A stretch of 64,000 bases of DNA from Nonomuraea ceibae (GTDB lineage: Bacteria > Actinomycetota > Actinomycetes > Streptosporangiales > Streptosporangiaceae). Where the stretch lies: assembly GCF_019396325.1 (NCBI RefSeq), contig NZ_JAHKRO010000006.1, positions 62,001 through 126,000 on the forward strand, in the 5' to 3' direction. The translations under genes were made by a program, and so were the position numbers. Under the pieces are notes generated by a model that ran no database searches, had not been told where the DNA came from, and saw only the letters and a program-made list of their open reading frames with translations. Below, piece by piece: positions 18,914 to 26,754 of the stretch. How positions within the stretch are numbered: position 1 is the first letter of the stretch; every line of letters starts with the position of its first letter.

Positions 18914-20320
18914 TCAGGTTACGTGGGTCAGGGCGTCCCAGACGTTCTCGGCTTCGACGACCTCGAAGCCCGGGGCGAAGGCGACCGGGCCGACCGGGAC
19001 GAGGGAGCGTTGGCCGTTCGGCTTGCGGGTGCCTTCGTTGAGGGAGCCGGCCGGGACGAGGCCGCGTTTGAAGCCCATGCGGGCGGCCTCCGAGAGGCGG
19101 CGGCGGACGTCCTTGACCGGGCGGAGCTCGCCCGCGAGGCCGACTTCGCCCAGGGCGACGAGGCCGGCGGGAAGGGGCTTGTCCCCGGCGGCGCTGGCGA
19201 CGGCGAGCATGACGGACAGGTCCACGGCCGGGTCGGCGAGCTTGATGCCGCCGACCGTGGCGGTGAACACGTCGCAGCCGCCGAGCCGGGCGTTGAGCCG
19301 GCGCTCCAGGACGGCGAGGATCATCTGCACCCGGTAGGTGTCGAGGCCCGAGGAGGTGCGGCGGGGCTGCTGGGCCTCGGTGCGGGCGACCAGGGCCTGG
19401 ACCTCGGCAGGGAGGGGGCGGGTGCCTTCGACGGTGACGGTCACGCAGGTGCCGGGCACGGGGCTGCTGCGCCTGGACACGAACAGGCCGCTCGGGTCCG
19501 TGATGCCTTCGATGCCGCGTTCGTGCAGGTCGAAGCAGCCGACCTCGTCGGTGGGGCCGAACCGGTTCTTGATCGCGCGCACCATGCGGAGCCGCGAGTG
19601 GCGGTCGCCCTCGAAGTTCAGCACCACGTCGACCAGGTGCTCCAGCGTGCGGGGGCCGGCGATCGAGCCTTCCTTGGTGACGTGGCCGACGAGCACGGTG
19701 GACATGTTGCGCTCCTTGGCGAGGCGGACCAGGTTGGCCGCCACCTCGCGCACCTGCGTGACGCCGCCCGGGACGCCGGTGGCCTGGGCCGAGCCGACCG
19801 TCTGGACCGAGTCGACCACGAGCATCCGGGGCTGGACCTTCTCGACGTGGGCGATCAGGGCCGACAGCTCGGTCTCGGCGGCCAGGTAGAGGTGGTCGCG
19901 GATGGCGCCGATGCGGTCGGCGCGCAGCCGCACCTGGGCGGCGGACTCCTCGCCCGTCACGTAGAGGACGGTGTCGCGCTCGGCGATGCGGGCCGCGGCC
20001 TCCAGCAACAGCGTCGACTTGCCGATGCCGGGCTCACCGGCCAGCAGCACGACGGCGCCGGGCACCAGGCCGCCGCCGAGCACGCGGTCGAGCTCGCCGA
20101 CGCCCGTCGTGCGCGCGGCCGCGATCTCGGCCTTGACCTGGCCGATCGGCATCGCCGGGGCAGTGGTGGCGCCAGCCTGGACGACGTGCGCGCCGCCCCG
20201 GGCGCCTTCCTCGTCGACCGTGCCCCACGCCTGGCACTCGCCGCACCGGCCCACCCACTTGGTGGTACGCCACCCGCATTCGGCACAGCGGTAACCGGGC
20301 TTCTGCGCTGTCTTGGCCAT
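18914..20320 (-). CDS. radA: DNA repair protein RadA
   Basis: A RecA-related branch-migration ATPase. The N-terminal zinc finger is CAECGWRTTKWVGRCGEC, the Walker A GEPGIGKST, the RadA-specific KNRFG motif appears in AIKNRFGPTDEVG, and the C-terminal Lon-protease-like domain includes DVFTATVGGIKLADPAVDL. ATG 20320 gives 468 residues, normal for RadA; the frame is open further upstream only because the region is GC-rich. Together with mutY and disA it makes a genome-maintenance neighbourhood, typical of actinomycetes. Confidence 0.96.
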   Translation of the reverse strand: MAKTAQKPGYRCAECGWRTTKWVGRCGECQAWGTVDEEGARGGAHVVQAGATTAPAMPIGQVKAEIAAARTTGVGELDRVLGGGLVPGAVVLLAGEPGIGKSTLLLEAAARIAERDTVLYVTGEESAAQVRLRADRIGAIRDHLYLAAETELSALIAHVEKVQPRMLVVDSVQTVGSAQATGVPGGVTQVREVAANLVRLAKERNMSTVLVGHVTKEGSIAGPRTLEHLVDVVLNFEGDRHSRLRMVRAIKNRFGPTDEVGCFDLHERGIEGITDPSGLFVSRRSSPVPGTCVTVTVEGTRPLPAEVQALVARTEAQQPRRTSSGLDTYRVQMILAVLERRLNARLGGCDVFTATVGGIKLADPAVDLSVMLAVASAAGDKPLPAGLVALGEVGLAGELRPVKDVRRRLSEAARMGFKRGLVPAGSLNEGTRKPNGQRSLVPVGPVAFAPGFEVVEAENVWDALTHVT

Positions 20321-20375
20321 GCCGAGCAGGGTAGCGGCCAAGACCGACAATCGTCCCGGGTGGCAGGACCGCCGA

Positions 20376-20512
20376 CCGGCCTGCGATGTCCGGTCCGCGA
20401 CCGTCCCGCGGTGCCCGGCCGCCGACCGGCCTGCGGTGTCCGGCCGCCGACTGCCCCGCGCAGCCGGGCCCCACAACCGGCCTGCGCAGCCGGGCCCCAC
20501 GACCGGCCTGCG
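20376..20512. repeat. ACCGGCCTGCG repeats upstream of radA
   Basis: Four exact copies of ACCGGCCTGCG begin at 20376, 20425, 20476 and 20502, spaced 49, 51 and 26 bp. The last two lie in a 26-bp tandem unit with the shared block GCGCAGCCGGGCCCCAC (20458 and 20484). The 408-bp gap between radA and the M28 gene (20321-20728) contains only these repeats and GC-rich filler. Confidence 0.75.
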
Positions 20513-20728
20513 CTGCCGGCCAACGACCGTCCCACGCCCCCGGGAGCCCGCGACCGTTCCGCACCGCCCGGGGAGTTGAGGCTGGCGGCTCGTACGGGGC
20601 GCGGGCCGCCGATCCCCAACGACGACAGGGCGGCCCAGGGCGTTGAGGGCCTTGGGCCGGGTGAGGTGGGGGCGTTGGGGTCAGTGGGGCCGGTTGGGAC
20701 GCTGGGTCTGTGGCGATGGGGGCCGTGG

Positions 20729-22945
20729 TTAGAGGGGGTGGTCCTGGAAGACGGTGGCCAAGGGGTTCATGACGACGGTGTCGGGGGTGGGCTGGTAGCC
20801 GGGGAGGGACGGGAGGTCGTGGCTCTGTTCGAAGGCGCGGAGGCGGGCCGGGCCGGGGGGCAGGGTGAGGGTGACGCGCAGTTCGCCGGGTGGGGCGTGG
20901 TAGGCGAAGCCGGTGCTGGTCAGGTCGCGGCCGTTGACGGTCATGCGGGCGGGGGCGGCGCCGGGGGGCAGGCTGAGGCCGGTGACGGGGGCGTCGCCGG
21001 TCGGGGTCAGGCGCAGGGTGAGGGTGCGGCCGGTGGGGGTGGTCTGGTCGTCGAGCACCGACAGGGCCGGGGCGCGCAGGGGGGCGGGCTGGGCGGTGGT
21101 GGTCGTCCAGGCGCCGGTGGGGAAGAAGTGCTCGCTGCCGGGGGTGGCGGTGTCGGTGCGGGTGCCCCAGACGGCCCGCTTCTCGCCGGCGTCCATGGCG
21201 TACGCGAGCCGGAGCTGCCGGGGGTGCGCGGCGTCGAAGGGGTCGGCGAACAGCCCGGCGGCGAGGAGGGCGACGGCGGCGGCCACGGCCACGAGCGGCG
21301 GCAGGAAGGCCCGGCCGCGCCGCCCGGGGCTCGCGGCGTCGGCGGGAGGACTCTGCTTGAGGAGGGGGAGGAGGAGCAGGGCGAAGAGGGCGAAGTGGGG
21401 CGCGGCGATCATGCCGCCGACGCCGAGGCCGATGTCCAGGGAGGTCACGGCGTTGGCGGCGAGCAGCAGGACGGCGGGCGCCAGGCCGAGGGTGAGGGCG
21501 ACGGCGGGCAGGGCGGTGCCCGGGAGGCGGCGGGCGATCAGCCAGCCGGCGGCGGCGAACAGGGCGGGCCAGGTGAACGTGTGGGAGCCGCCGGGAAGCA
21601 GCAGCGCCGAGAGCGTCCCCAGGACGGCGACCAGCAGCAGGGCGCCGGCGGCGAGCGCGGTGGCGCCGAGGCGGCGCAGGATCGCCCGCCAGGCCAGGAC
21701 GACGGCGACGGTGAAGGTCAGCAGGGCCGCCTGGTAGAGCCAGGGGCGGTAGGGGTCGCCGGTGAACATCTGGTCGTATTCGGGCCTGATGAGGCCGAGC
21801 AGCGGCATCACGGCGAAGCCGGCGGCGGCCGACAGCAGGACGGGCACCAGCGCGAGCAGGGCGGCGGCCAGGGTCCGGGGCAGTGAGGCGGAGCCGTCGC
21901 CGGCAGGGGAACGGGCTGGGCGGCGCAGGGTCCAGGTGAGGGCGACGGTCAGGGCGAGGGCGAGTGCGGCGATGGGGAGTTCGAGCCAGAGCGGGTAGCG
22001 GATCAGGGTGCCCGGAATCGTGAAATAGACCGAATCATCCCCGGTCCGCAGCTTGGTGAGGTCGGCGTCGCCGAGGGCGCGGGCGACGCCGAGGGTGTTG
22101 TCGCCCATCTGCTGCAGGCTGCTCAGGCTCAGGTGGGCGGGGTCGTCGAGCGGCGAGTGGTAGTAGGCGCCGCCGCCGACGAAGGCGGAGTCGAGGCCCA
22201 GCCAGCCGGCCTCGTCGAAGACGTGGAAGTCGGTGTTGTTGGGCAGGATGCTGAGCAGCGCGGCGAAGGCCGAGTCGGCCGACGGGTGCGGCGCGGCGGC
22301 GCCGTAGAGGTCGATGAGGGGTGCCGAGCCCGGCGAGGCGCGGAACATCTGGACGGCGCCGCGCACGCCGCGGGCCTCGTTGTTGACGACGACGACGGTG
22401 CCCTTGGCCAGCGGGTCGTCGCGGGCGAACGTCTCGGCGCCGAGCAGGCCCTGCTCCTCGCCGTCGGTGAGCAGGACGACGAGGTCGTTGCGCTGGCCGG
22501 GCGGCAGCGACCTGACGACCTCCAGGATGGTGGCCACGCCGGCCCCGTCGTCGGCGGCGCCGGGCGCGGCGGGGACGGAGTCGTAGTGGGCGGCCAGGAT
22601 GACGCGGCCGGTCGGGTCGGTGCCGGGGCGGACGGCGACGATGTTGCGCATCGTGCCCATCGGGGTGACGCCGTCGATGTCGAGCGGCAGGACGCCGACG
22701 CCTTCCTGGACGCGGGTCTCCAGGCCGAGGGCGCGCAGCTCGGTGAGCAGGTGGTCGCGCACGCGGGTGTGCTCGGCGGAGCCGGTGGGGTGCGGTGCGC
22801 GGGCGATGGCCTTGACGTGCTCGTGTGCCCTGACGGCCTGGAAGCCTTCGCCGGAGTCGCGTGGCGATGGAGGTGCAAGGCCCGCGACGGTGAGCGCGAG
22901 CAGGGCGGCCAGCGTGAGCAGGCCGATCAGGGCGGAGCGGATCAT
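20729..22945 (-). CDS. M28-family zinc peptidase with multi-helix membrane domain
   Basis: A 738-residue protein. After an N-terminal signal anchor (IGLLTLAALLALTVAGLA), the M28 aminopeptidase domain (about residues 40-290) shows the zinc ligands in ILAAHYDSV, GAADDGAG, TDGEEQGLLGAE and YYHSPLDD. The second half contains at least eight hydrophobic helices and ends in an extracytoplasmic beta-rich tail. The layout recalls yeast Pff1/ERMP1-type membrane aminopeptidases. The catalytic domain probably faces outside. Its stop is 408 bp from radA; trxA lies upstream on the same strand, 73 bp away. Substrate unknown. Confidence 0.9.
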   Translation of the reverse strand: MIRSALIGLLTLAALLALTVAGLAPPSPRDSGEGFQAVRAHEHVKAIARAPHPTGSAEHTRVRDHLLTELRALGLETRVQEGVGVLPLDIDGVTPMGTMRNIVAVRPGTDPTGRVILAAHYDSVPAAPGAADDGAGVATILEVVRSLPPGQRNDLVVLLTDGEEQGLLGAETFARDDPLAKGTVVVVNNEARGVRGAVQMFRASPGSAPLIDLYGAAAPHPSADSAFAALLSILPNNTDFHVFDEAGWLGLDSAFVGGGAYYHSPLDDPAHLSLSSLQQMGDNTLGVARALGDADLTKLRTGDDSVYFTIPGTLIRYPLWLELPIAALALALTVALTWTLRRPARSPAGDGSASLPRTLAAALLALVPVLLSAAAGFAVMPLLGLIRPEYDQMFTGDPYRPWLYQAALLTFTVAVVLAWRAILRRLGATALAAGALLLVAVLGTLSALLLPGGSHTFTWPALFAAAGWLIARRLPGTALPAVALTLGLAPAVLLLAANAVTSLDIGLGVGGMIAAPHFALFALLLLPLLKQSPPADAASPGRRGRAFLPPLVAVAAAVALLAAGLFADPFDAAHPRQLRLAYAMDAGEKRAVWGTRTDTATPGSEHFFPTGAWTTTTAQPAPLRAPALSVLDDQTTPTGRTLTLRLTPTGDAPVTGLSLPPGAAPARMTVNGRDLTSTGFAYHAPPGELRVTLTLPPGPARLRAFEQSHDLPSLPGYQPTPDTVVMNPLATVFQDHPL

Positions 22946-23018
22946 GCGGCCAACCTAGGCCGCGGGGGTGGGGCGGCGAATCAGTCCAGGGAACGATTCG
23001 CCGCGTAGATCCTTGTGA

Positions 23019-23324
23019 TTACGCGAGCCCCAGCTCGTTGACGAGCAGGCGCTTGGGCTTGGCGCCGATCACCTGCTTGACCGGCTCGCCGCCGTCGAAG
23101 AGCAGCAGCGTGGGGATGCTCATGACGCCGTAGCGGGCCATGATCTCGGGGTGCTCGTCGGTGTTGAGCTTGCCGATGGTCAGGCCGTGCTCGGCCTCGA
23201 TCTCGGCCAGGACCGGCGCGACCATGCGGCAGGGCCCGCACCATTCGGCCCAGAAGTCGACGAGCACCGGCTTGTCGGCCTTGAGCACCTGCTCCTCGAA
23301 GTTGTCCGTGGTCAGGGTGATCAT
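23019..23324 (-). CDS. trxA: Thioredoxin
   Basis: A 101-residue thioredoxin with the redox-active WCGPC motif in [17 protein letters not shown] and the cis-Pro loop MSIPTLLLF. The ATG overlaps the stop of the upstream MerR-family gene (ATGA), and GGAGGTAAGCG inside the merR end serves as ribosome site, so the two are translationally coupled. It reduces disulfides in the cytosol, and the regulator may sense redox or thiol stress. Confidence 0.96.
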   Translation of the reverse strand: MITLTTDNFEEQVLKADKPVLVDFWAEWCGPCRMVAPVLAEIEAEHGLTIGKLNTDEHPEIMARYGVMSIPTLLLFDGGEPVKQVIGAKPKRLLVNELGLA

Positions 23325-23689
23325 CGCTTACCTCCAGAGAACGTGCAGGCGTCGGCGAGCTGGGCCGACACCTCGGCGCGGCGGGTGAGCAGGACGCGGA
23401 TCTGCTCGTCGATCTCCGCCAGCTTGCGCTGGTAGACGGCGACCGACTCGGGACAGGAACCGCCCGTGCTGTGCCCGGCGCGCAGGCACGCGACGAACGG
23501 GCGGGTGTCGTCCAGCGTCAGCCCGACGGACAGCAGCATGCGGATCTCCGACACGAGCTTGACGTCGTCCTCGGAGTAGTCGCGGTAGCCGTTGGCGCTG
23601 CGGCGGGCGCTGAGCAGCCCCTGCTGCTCGTAGTAGCGGAGCGAGCGGGTGCTCACCCCGGTCCGTTCGGCCAGCTCTCCGATGCGCAT
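23321..23689 (-). CDS. MerR family redox-type regulator upstream of thioredoxin
   Basis: A 122-residue MerR protein. The winged helix [26 protein letters not shown] is followed by a dimerisation helix and the Cys-containing segment [17 protein letters not shown], then [19 protein letters not shown]. Three cysteines (positions near 70, 79 and 116) could sense oxidants or metal, but it is not SoxR: no CX2CXCX5C cluster is present. Its stop overlaps the trxA start by 4 bases. A dyad with a 19-bp-spaced promoter immediately upstream is a classical MerR operator. Confidence 0.92.
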   Translation of the reverse strand: MRIGELAERTGVSTRSLRYYEQQGLLSARRSANGYRDYSEDDVKLVSEIRMLLSVGLTLDDTRPFVACLRAGHSTGGSCPESVAVYQRKLAEIDEQIRVLLTRRAEVSAQLADACTFSGGKR

Positions 23690-23706
23690 GCCCTCAAGGT
23701 AAACGT

Positions 23707-23728
23707 TGACACTGACGTCAGGGTCAAG
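23707..23728 (-). promoter_or_regulatory. MerR-type operator/promoter of the merR-trxA operon
   Basis: On the minus strand TTGACCCTGA-CG-TCAGTGTCAA forms a 10-bp-armed dyad with one mismatch. The left arm contains TTGACC as -35, and TTACCT lies 19 bases downstream as -10. The over-long 19-bp spacer with a dyad between the boxes is the hallmark of MerR-activated promoters. The merR ATG follows about 18 bases after the dyad. Confidence 0.82.
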
Positions 23729-23733
23729 CCCGG

Positions 23734-24432
23734 TCAGTAGTAGCGCCAGCGCAGCACGTTCGGATAGGCCAGCTCCAGGCCGGAGGTCTCGGCGATGGCC
23801 TGCTCGGCCACCTCGGGCGCGAACTCGATGCGCAGCACGGCCTCCAGGTCGGCCCGCCGTTCGAAGACCATCCGCAGGTCGAGCTCCTGCCGCTGCCATC
23901 CGTGGCGGACCCAGAAGTCCTCCACGGCTTTCGCCGAATACGTCGGCACCGTCCGCTGGAACCACCGGCCGAACGCGCCCCTGGTGGCGTCGAGGTCCAC
24001 GACGAAGGCCGCCCCGCCGCGCCGTACGACCCGTGAGAGCTCGCGCAGGCCCGGCTCGCAGCCGGGCCCGAAGAAGTACGCCCAGCGCGCGACGGCGACG
24101 TCGGCCGAGGCGTCGGGGAGCGGCAGGTCCTGGGCGCCGGCGGCGTGCACCTGGACGGCGGGGAGCGCGGCGCAGCGGCGGCGGGCCATAGCGGCCAGGT
24201 CGCCGTGGGGCTCGACGCCGATCACCCGGGCGGCGTGGCGCGCGTAGATCGGCAGGTGGAAGCCGGTGCCGCAGCCGATGTCGAGCACGGTGGCGCCCTC
24301 CCACGGACGCAGCGCGCGCATGGCCGCGTCGGCGGCGCCTTCGGGATCGACGGCGCGATTCTCCAGCTCGTACACCTGCGGGGTGTTCCAGATGTTGGGA
24401 CTGGGAATGGCGCCTTTCGCGATCCTGGGCAT
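23734..24432 (-). CDS. Class I SAM-dependent methyltransferase
   Basis: A 232-residue methyltransferase with motif I VLDIGCGTGFHLP, the acidic loop VIGVEPHGD, motif II-like ADVAVARWAYFF and post-motif LSRVVRRGGAAFVVD. The N-terminus, SPNIWNTPQVYELENRAVDP, is typical of a small actinomycete subgroup. Substrate unknown. It is on the same strand as merR-trxA and lies 45 bp upstream of merR, separated from it by the MerR operator. Divergent from the next gene with a 56-bp gap. Confidence 0.9.
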   Translation of the reverse strand: MPRIAKGAIPSPNIWNTPQVYELENRAVDPEGAADAAMRALRPWEGATVLDIGCGTGFHLPIYARHAARVIGVEPHGDLAAMARRRCAALPAVQVHAAGAQDLPLPDASADVAVARWAYFFGPGCEPGLRELSRVVRRGGAAFVVDLDATRGAFGRWFQRTVPTYSAKAVEDFWVRHGWQRQELDLRMVFERRADLEAVLRIEFAPEVAEQAIAETSGLELAYPNVLRWRYY

Positions 24433-24488
24433 GGCCCAACCGTAGGGGGCGGCGCGCCATATCGCGTCAACCGGCTTAGGCTGGCAGC

Positions 24489-25298
24489 GTGGCTGATGTC
24501 ATCCGCGTGCCCAATGCGAAGATCGCATTGTCCACCGCTTCGGTATATCCGGAACGCACTCCCGATGCGTTCGAGCTGGCGGCCCGCCTGGGCTACGACG
24601 GCGTCGAGATCATGGTCGGCGCAGACCCGGTGAGCCAGGACATCGACGTGATCGAGCGGCTTTCCGAGCACTACCAGGTGCCGGTCCTGGCCATCCACGC
24701 GCCCTGCCTGCTCGTCACGCAGCGGGTGTGGGGGCGCGACCCGTGGGCCAAGCTGGTCAAGGCGCAGAAGGCGGCCGAGCGGCTGGGCGCCTCGACGGTC
24801 GTGGTGCACCCGCCGTTCCGCTGGCAGCGGGATTACGCGCGCGAGTTCGAGACCGGTCTGGCCCGCATGCGCGACGAGACCGACATCACGTTCGCGGTCG
24901 AGAACATGTTCCCGCTGCGGGCCCGGGGCAACGACGTGGTGCCCTATTCGCCCGACTGGAACCCGACCGACTACGACTTCCCGCACGTCACGCTCGACCT
25001 GTCGCACACGGCGGTGTCCGGCAGCGACGCGATGGAGATGGCCACCAAGCTCGGCGACCGGCTGGCCCACGTGCACCTGGCCGACGGCCTCGGCGTCACC
25101 AACAAGGACGAGCACCTGGTCCCCGGCAGGGGCAACCAGCCGTGCGCGCCGCTGCTGGAGCGGCTGGCGGGCTCCGGCTACGACGGCCTGGTCGTGCTGG
25201 AGGTCAACACGCGCAAGGCGTCCAGCCGCACCGAGCGGATCGACGACCTGGCCGAGGGGCTGGCCTTCGCCCGGCTCCACCTGGCGGCCACGCGATGA
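24489..25298 (+). CDS. Sugar phosphate isomerase/epimerase (AP-endonuclease-2 fold)
   Basis: A 269-residue TIM-barrel protein of the xylose isomerase-like superfamily. Likely metal ligands are in FAVENMFP (Glu), [11 protein letters not shown] (Asp, His), HVHLADG (His) and LEVNTRK (Glu); STVVVHPPF holds another His. The start GTG 24489 is probably leaderless, since TAGGCT lies 7 bases upstream. The stop overlaps the next methyltransferase start (ATGA), and that gene overlaps a TetR gene, so the three form one operon. Substrate unknown. Confidence 0.87.
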   Translation: MADVIRVPNAKIALSTASVYPERTPDAFELAARLGYDGVEIMVGADPVSQDIDVIERLSEHYQVPVLAIHAPCLLVTQRVWGRDPWAKLVKAQKAAERLGASTVVVHPPFRWQRDYAREFETGLARMRDETDITFAVENMFPLRARGNDVVPYSPDWNPTDYDFPHVTLDLSHTAVSGSDAMEMATKLGDRLAHVHLADGLGVTNKDEHLVPGRGNQPCAPLLERLAGSGYDGLVVLEVNTRKASSRTERIDDLAEGLAFARLHLAATR

Positions 25299-26059
25299 GC
25301 GTGGGGCCGATGCGCGAGCTCGGCAAGGTGTTCGACCGGGTCGCCGACGCCTATGACGCGGCCCGCCCGACCTATCCGGACGAGCTGTTCCAGGCGCTGT
25401 CGGAGGTGTCGGGCGTCGACCTCGACGGCGCTACGGCGGTCGACGTGGGCGCCGGCACGGGCATCCTGACGCGTGCCCTGCGGGCCCGCGGCTCGCGGGT
25501 GGTGGCGGTCGACCCGGGCGCGGAGATGCTGGCCCGGCTGCGCTCGCGGGCCGGGTCCGGCGGTACGGCGGCCGTGCTGGCCGACGGCAACGCGCTGCCG
25601 CTGGCCGACGGCGTGGCCGATCTGGTGACCTATGCCCAGTCCTGGCACTGGCTCGACCCGGTGGCGTCGATCGCCGAGGCCAGGCGGGTGCTGCGGCCCG
25701 GCGGCGCGATCGCCGGCTGCTGGAACCTGGCGCACGCCGCGCAGGCGGGCTGGCTGGCGGCCTACGAGGAGCGGCTGGCCAGGTCGTGCCCGACCTATTG
25801 GGGTCCGGCGCTGGAGGAGTGGTCCGTGCCGCCGATCGCGGCCGCGTTCGAGGTGGTCGCGGAGCGGTGGATCCCGTGGACCCGGCTGGTGCGCGTCGAG
25901 GACTTCCTGCTCGACCTGCGCTCCCACTCCTACATGGCGGCGCTGTCCGCGGGTGCGGCCGACGAGCTGGTCGAGCGGCAGCGGGCGGAGCTGACGAGGG
26001 AGTTCCCCGGCGGCGTGCTGTCGGTGCCGATGCGCGTCTACCTGGCGGTGGGCCGGTGA
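25295..26059 (+). CDS. Class I SAM-dependent methyltransferase
   Basis: 254 residues with the Methyltransf_11-type layout. [19 protein letters not shown] is typical of the N-terminus of this group; motif I is [15 protein letters not shown], the acidic loop [11 protein letters not shown], and motif [26 protein letters not shown] is characteristic of a widespread subgroup of unknown substrate. The ATG is contained in the stop overlap of the upstream isomerase-like gene, and its TGA overlaps the GTG of the downstream TetR regulator, so translation is coupled. Confidence 0.9.
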   Translation: MSVGPMRELGKVFDRVADAYDAARPTYPDELFQALSEVSGVDLDGATAVDVGAGTGILTRALRARGSRVVAVDPGAEMLARLRSRAGSGGTAAVLADGNALPLADGVADLVTYAQSWHWLDPVASIAEARRVLRPGGAIAGCWNLAHAAQAGWLAAYEERLARSCPTYWGPALEEWSVPPIAAAFEVVAERWIPWTRLVRVEDFLLDLRSHSYMAALSAGAADELVERQRAELTREFPGGVLSVPMRVYLAVGR

Positions 26060-26637
26060 CGGTCAGGCGGGGGCCGGGGCGCAGGCCCGGGTCGGCCGAC
26101 ACGCGGGGCGAGATCCTCAGCGCGGCCAGGAAGGTGTTCGCGGAGAAGGGGTTCGACAAGGCGACGGTGCGCGGGATCGCGAGGGAGGCGCAGGTCGACC
26201 CGGCTCTCGTGCATCACTATTTCGACACCAAGGAGGGCATGTTCGCGGCGGCGATGCGGCTGCCGATCACGCCTGACGTGGTGATCCCGACGCTGCTCGA
26301 CGGTCCGCGTGAGGATCTGGGCAAGCGGCTGGTCACGCTGATCCTGAGCGTGACGGCCGAGCCCGACACGCGCGAGCCGATGATCGCCCTGGTGCGCTCG
26401 GCCATGACGAACGAGCAGGCCGTGCCGATGTTCCGGGAGTTCATCACCAACGCGCTGCTGTTCAGGGTGGCCGACCAGCTCGACGTGCCGCATCTGCGGA
26501 TCGAGGCGGCCTTCGCGCAGATGTTCGGCGTGCTCATGGCCCGGTACGTGCTCAAGCTGGAGCCGATGGCGAGCGCCGATCCCGAGGAGCTGGCCGAGCT
26601 GCTGGGGCCGACGATTCAACGCTACTTCACCGGGTAG
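26056..26637 (+). CDS. TetR family transcriptional regulator
   Basis: A 193-residue repressor. The N-terminal helix-turn-helix is TRGEILSAARKVFAEKGFDKATVRGIAREAQVDPALVHHYFDTKEGMF; the C-terminal ligand domain fits the TetR_C group with ALVRSAMTNEQAVPMF. It starts at a GTG overlapping the methyltransferase stop and is the last gene of a three-gene operon, so it may control its own operon or the neighbouring Fe-S oxidoreductase. A partial palindrome lies 59 bp downstream, before that gene. Confidence 0.93.
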   Translation: MTVRRGPGRRPGSADTRGEILSAARKVFAEKGFDKATVRGIAREAQVDPALVHHYFDTKEGMFAAAMRLPITPDVVIPTLLDGPREDLGKRLVTLILSVTAEPDTREPMIALVRSAMTNEQAVPMFREFITNALLFRVADQLDVPHLRIEAAFAQMFGVLMARYVLKLEPMASADPEELAELLGPTIQRYFTG

Positions 26638-26695
26638 AGCATTGTTCTGGACGCGGGCCTGACCGTAAGGTGAGTAGCGGGTTACCCTGTGAATG

Positions 26696-26709
26696 TTACC
26701 GGCGGGTAG
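26696..26709. promoter_or_regulatory. Imperfect palindrome before the Fe-S oxidoreductase gene
   Basis: TTACCGGCGGGTAG is a near-palindrome (arms TTACC/GGGTA), 45 bp before the GTG. A second TTACC follows GGG at 26681-26685, giving two GTTACC direct repeats 16 bp apart. Probably a repressor site, perhaps for the adjacent TetR; not established. Confidence 0.4.
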
Positions 26710-26754
26710 GATTCTGGGGAGGCCGGTCAATACGCTGAGGTGTTGGGAGGATCC

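Noticed and set aside
18275-21886. Plus-strand frame of 1203 codons
   Set aside because: Shadow of radA and the M28 peptidase on the other strand; no ribosome site, biased composition and no recognisable domain, while the minus strand carries intact RadA motifs.
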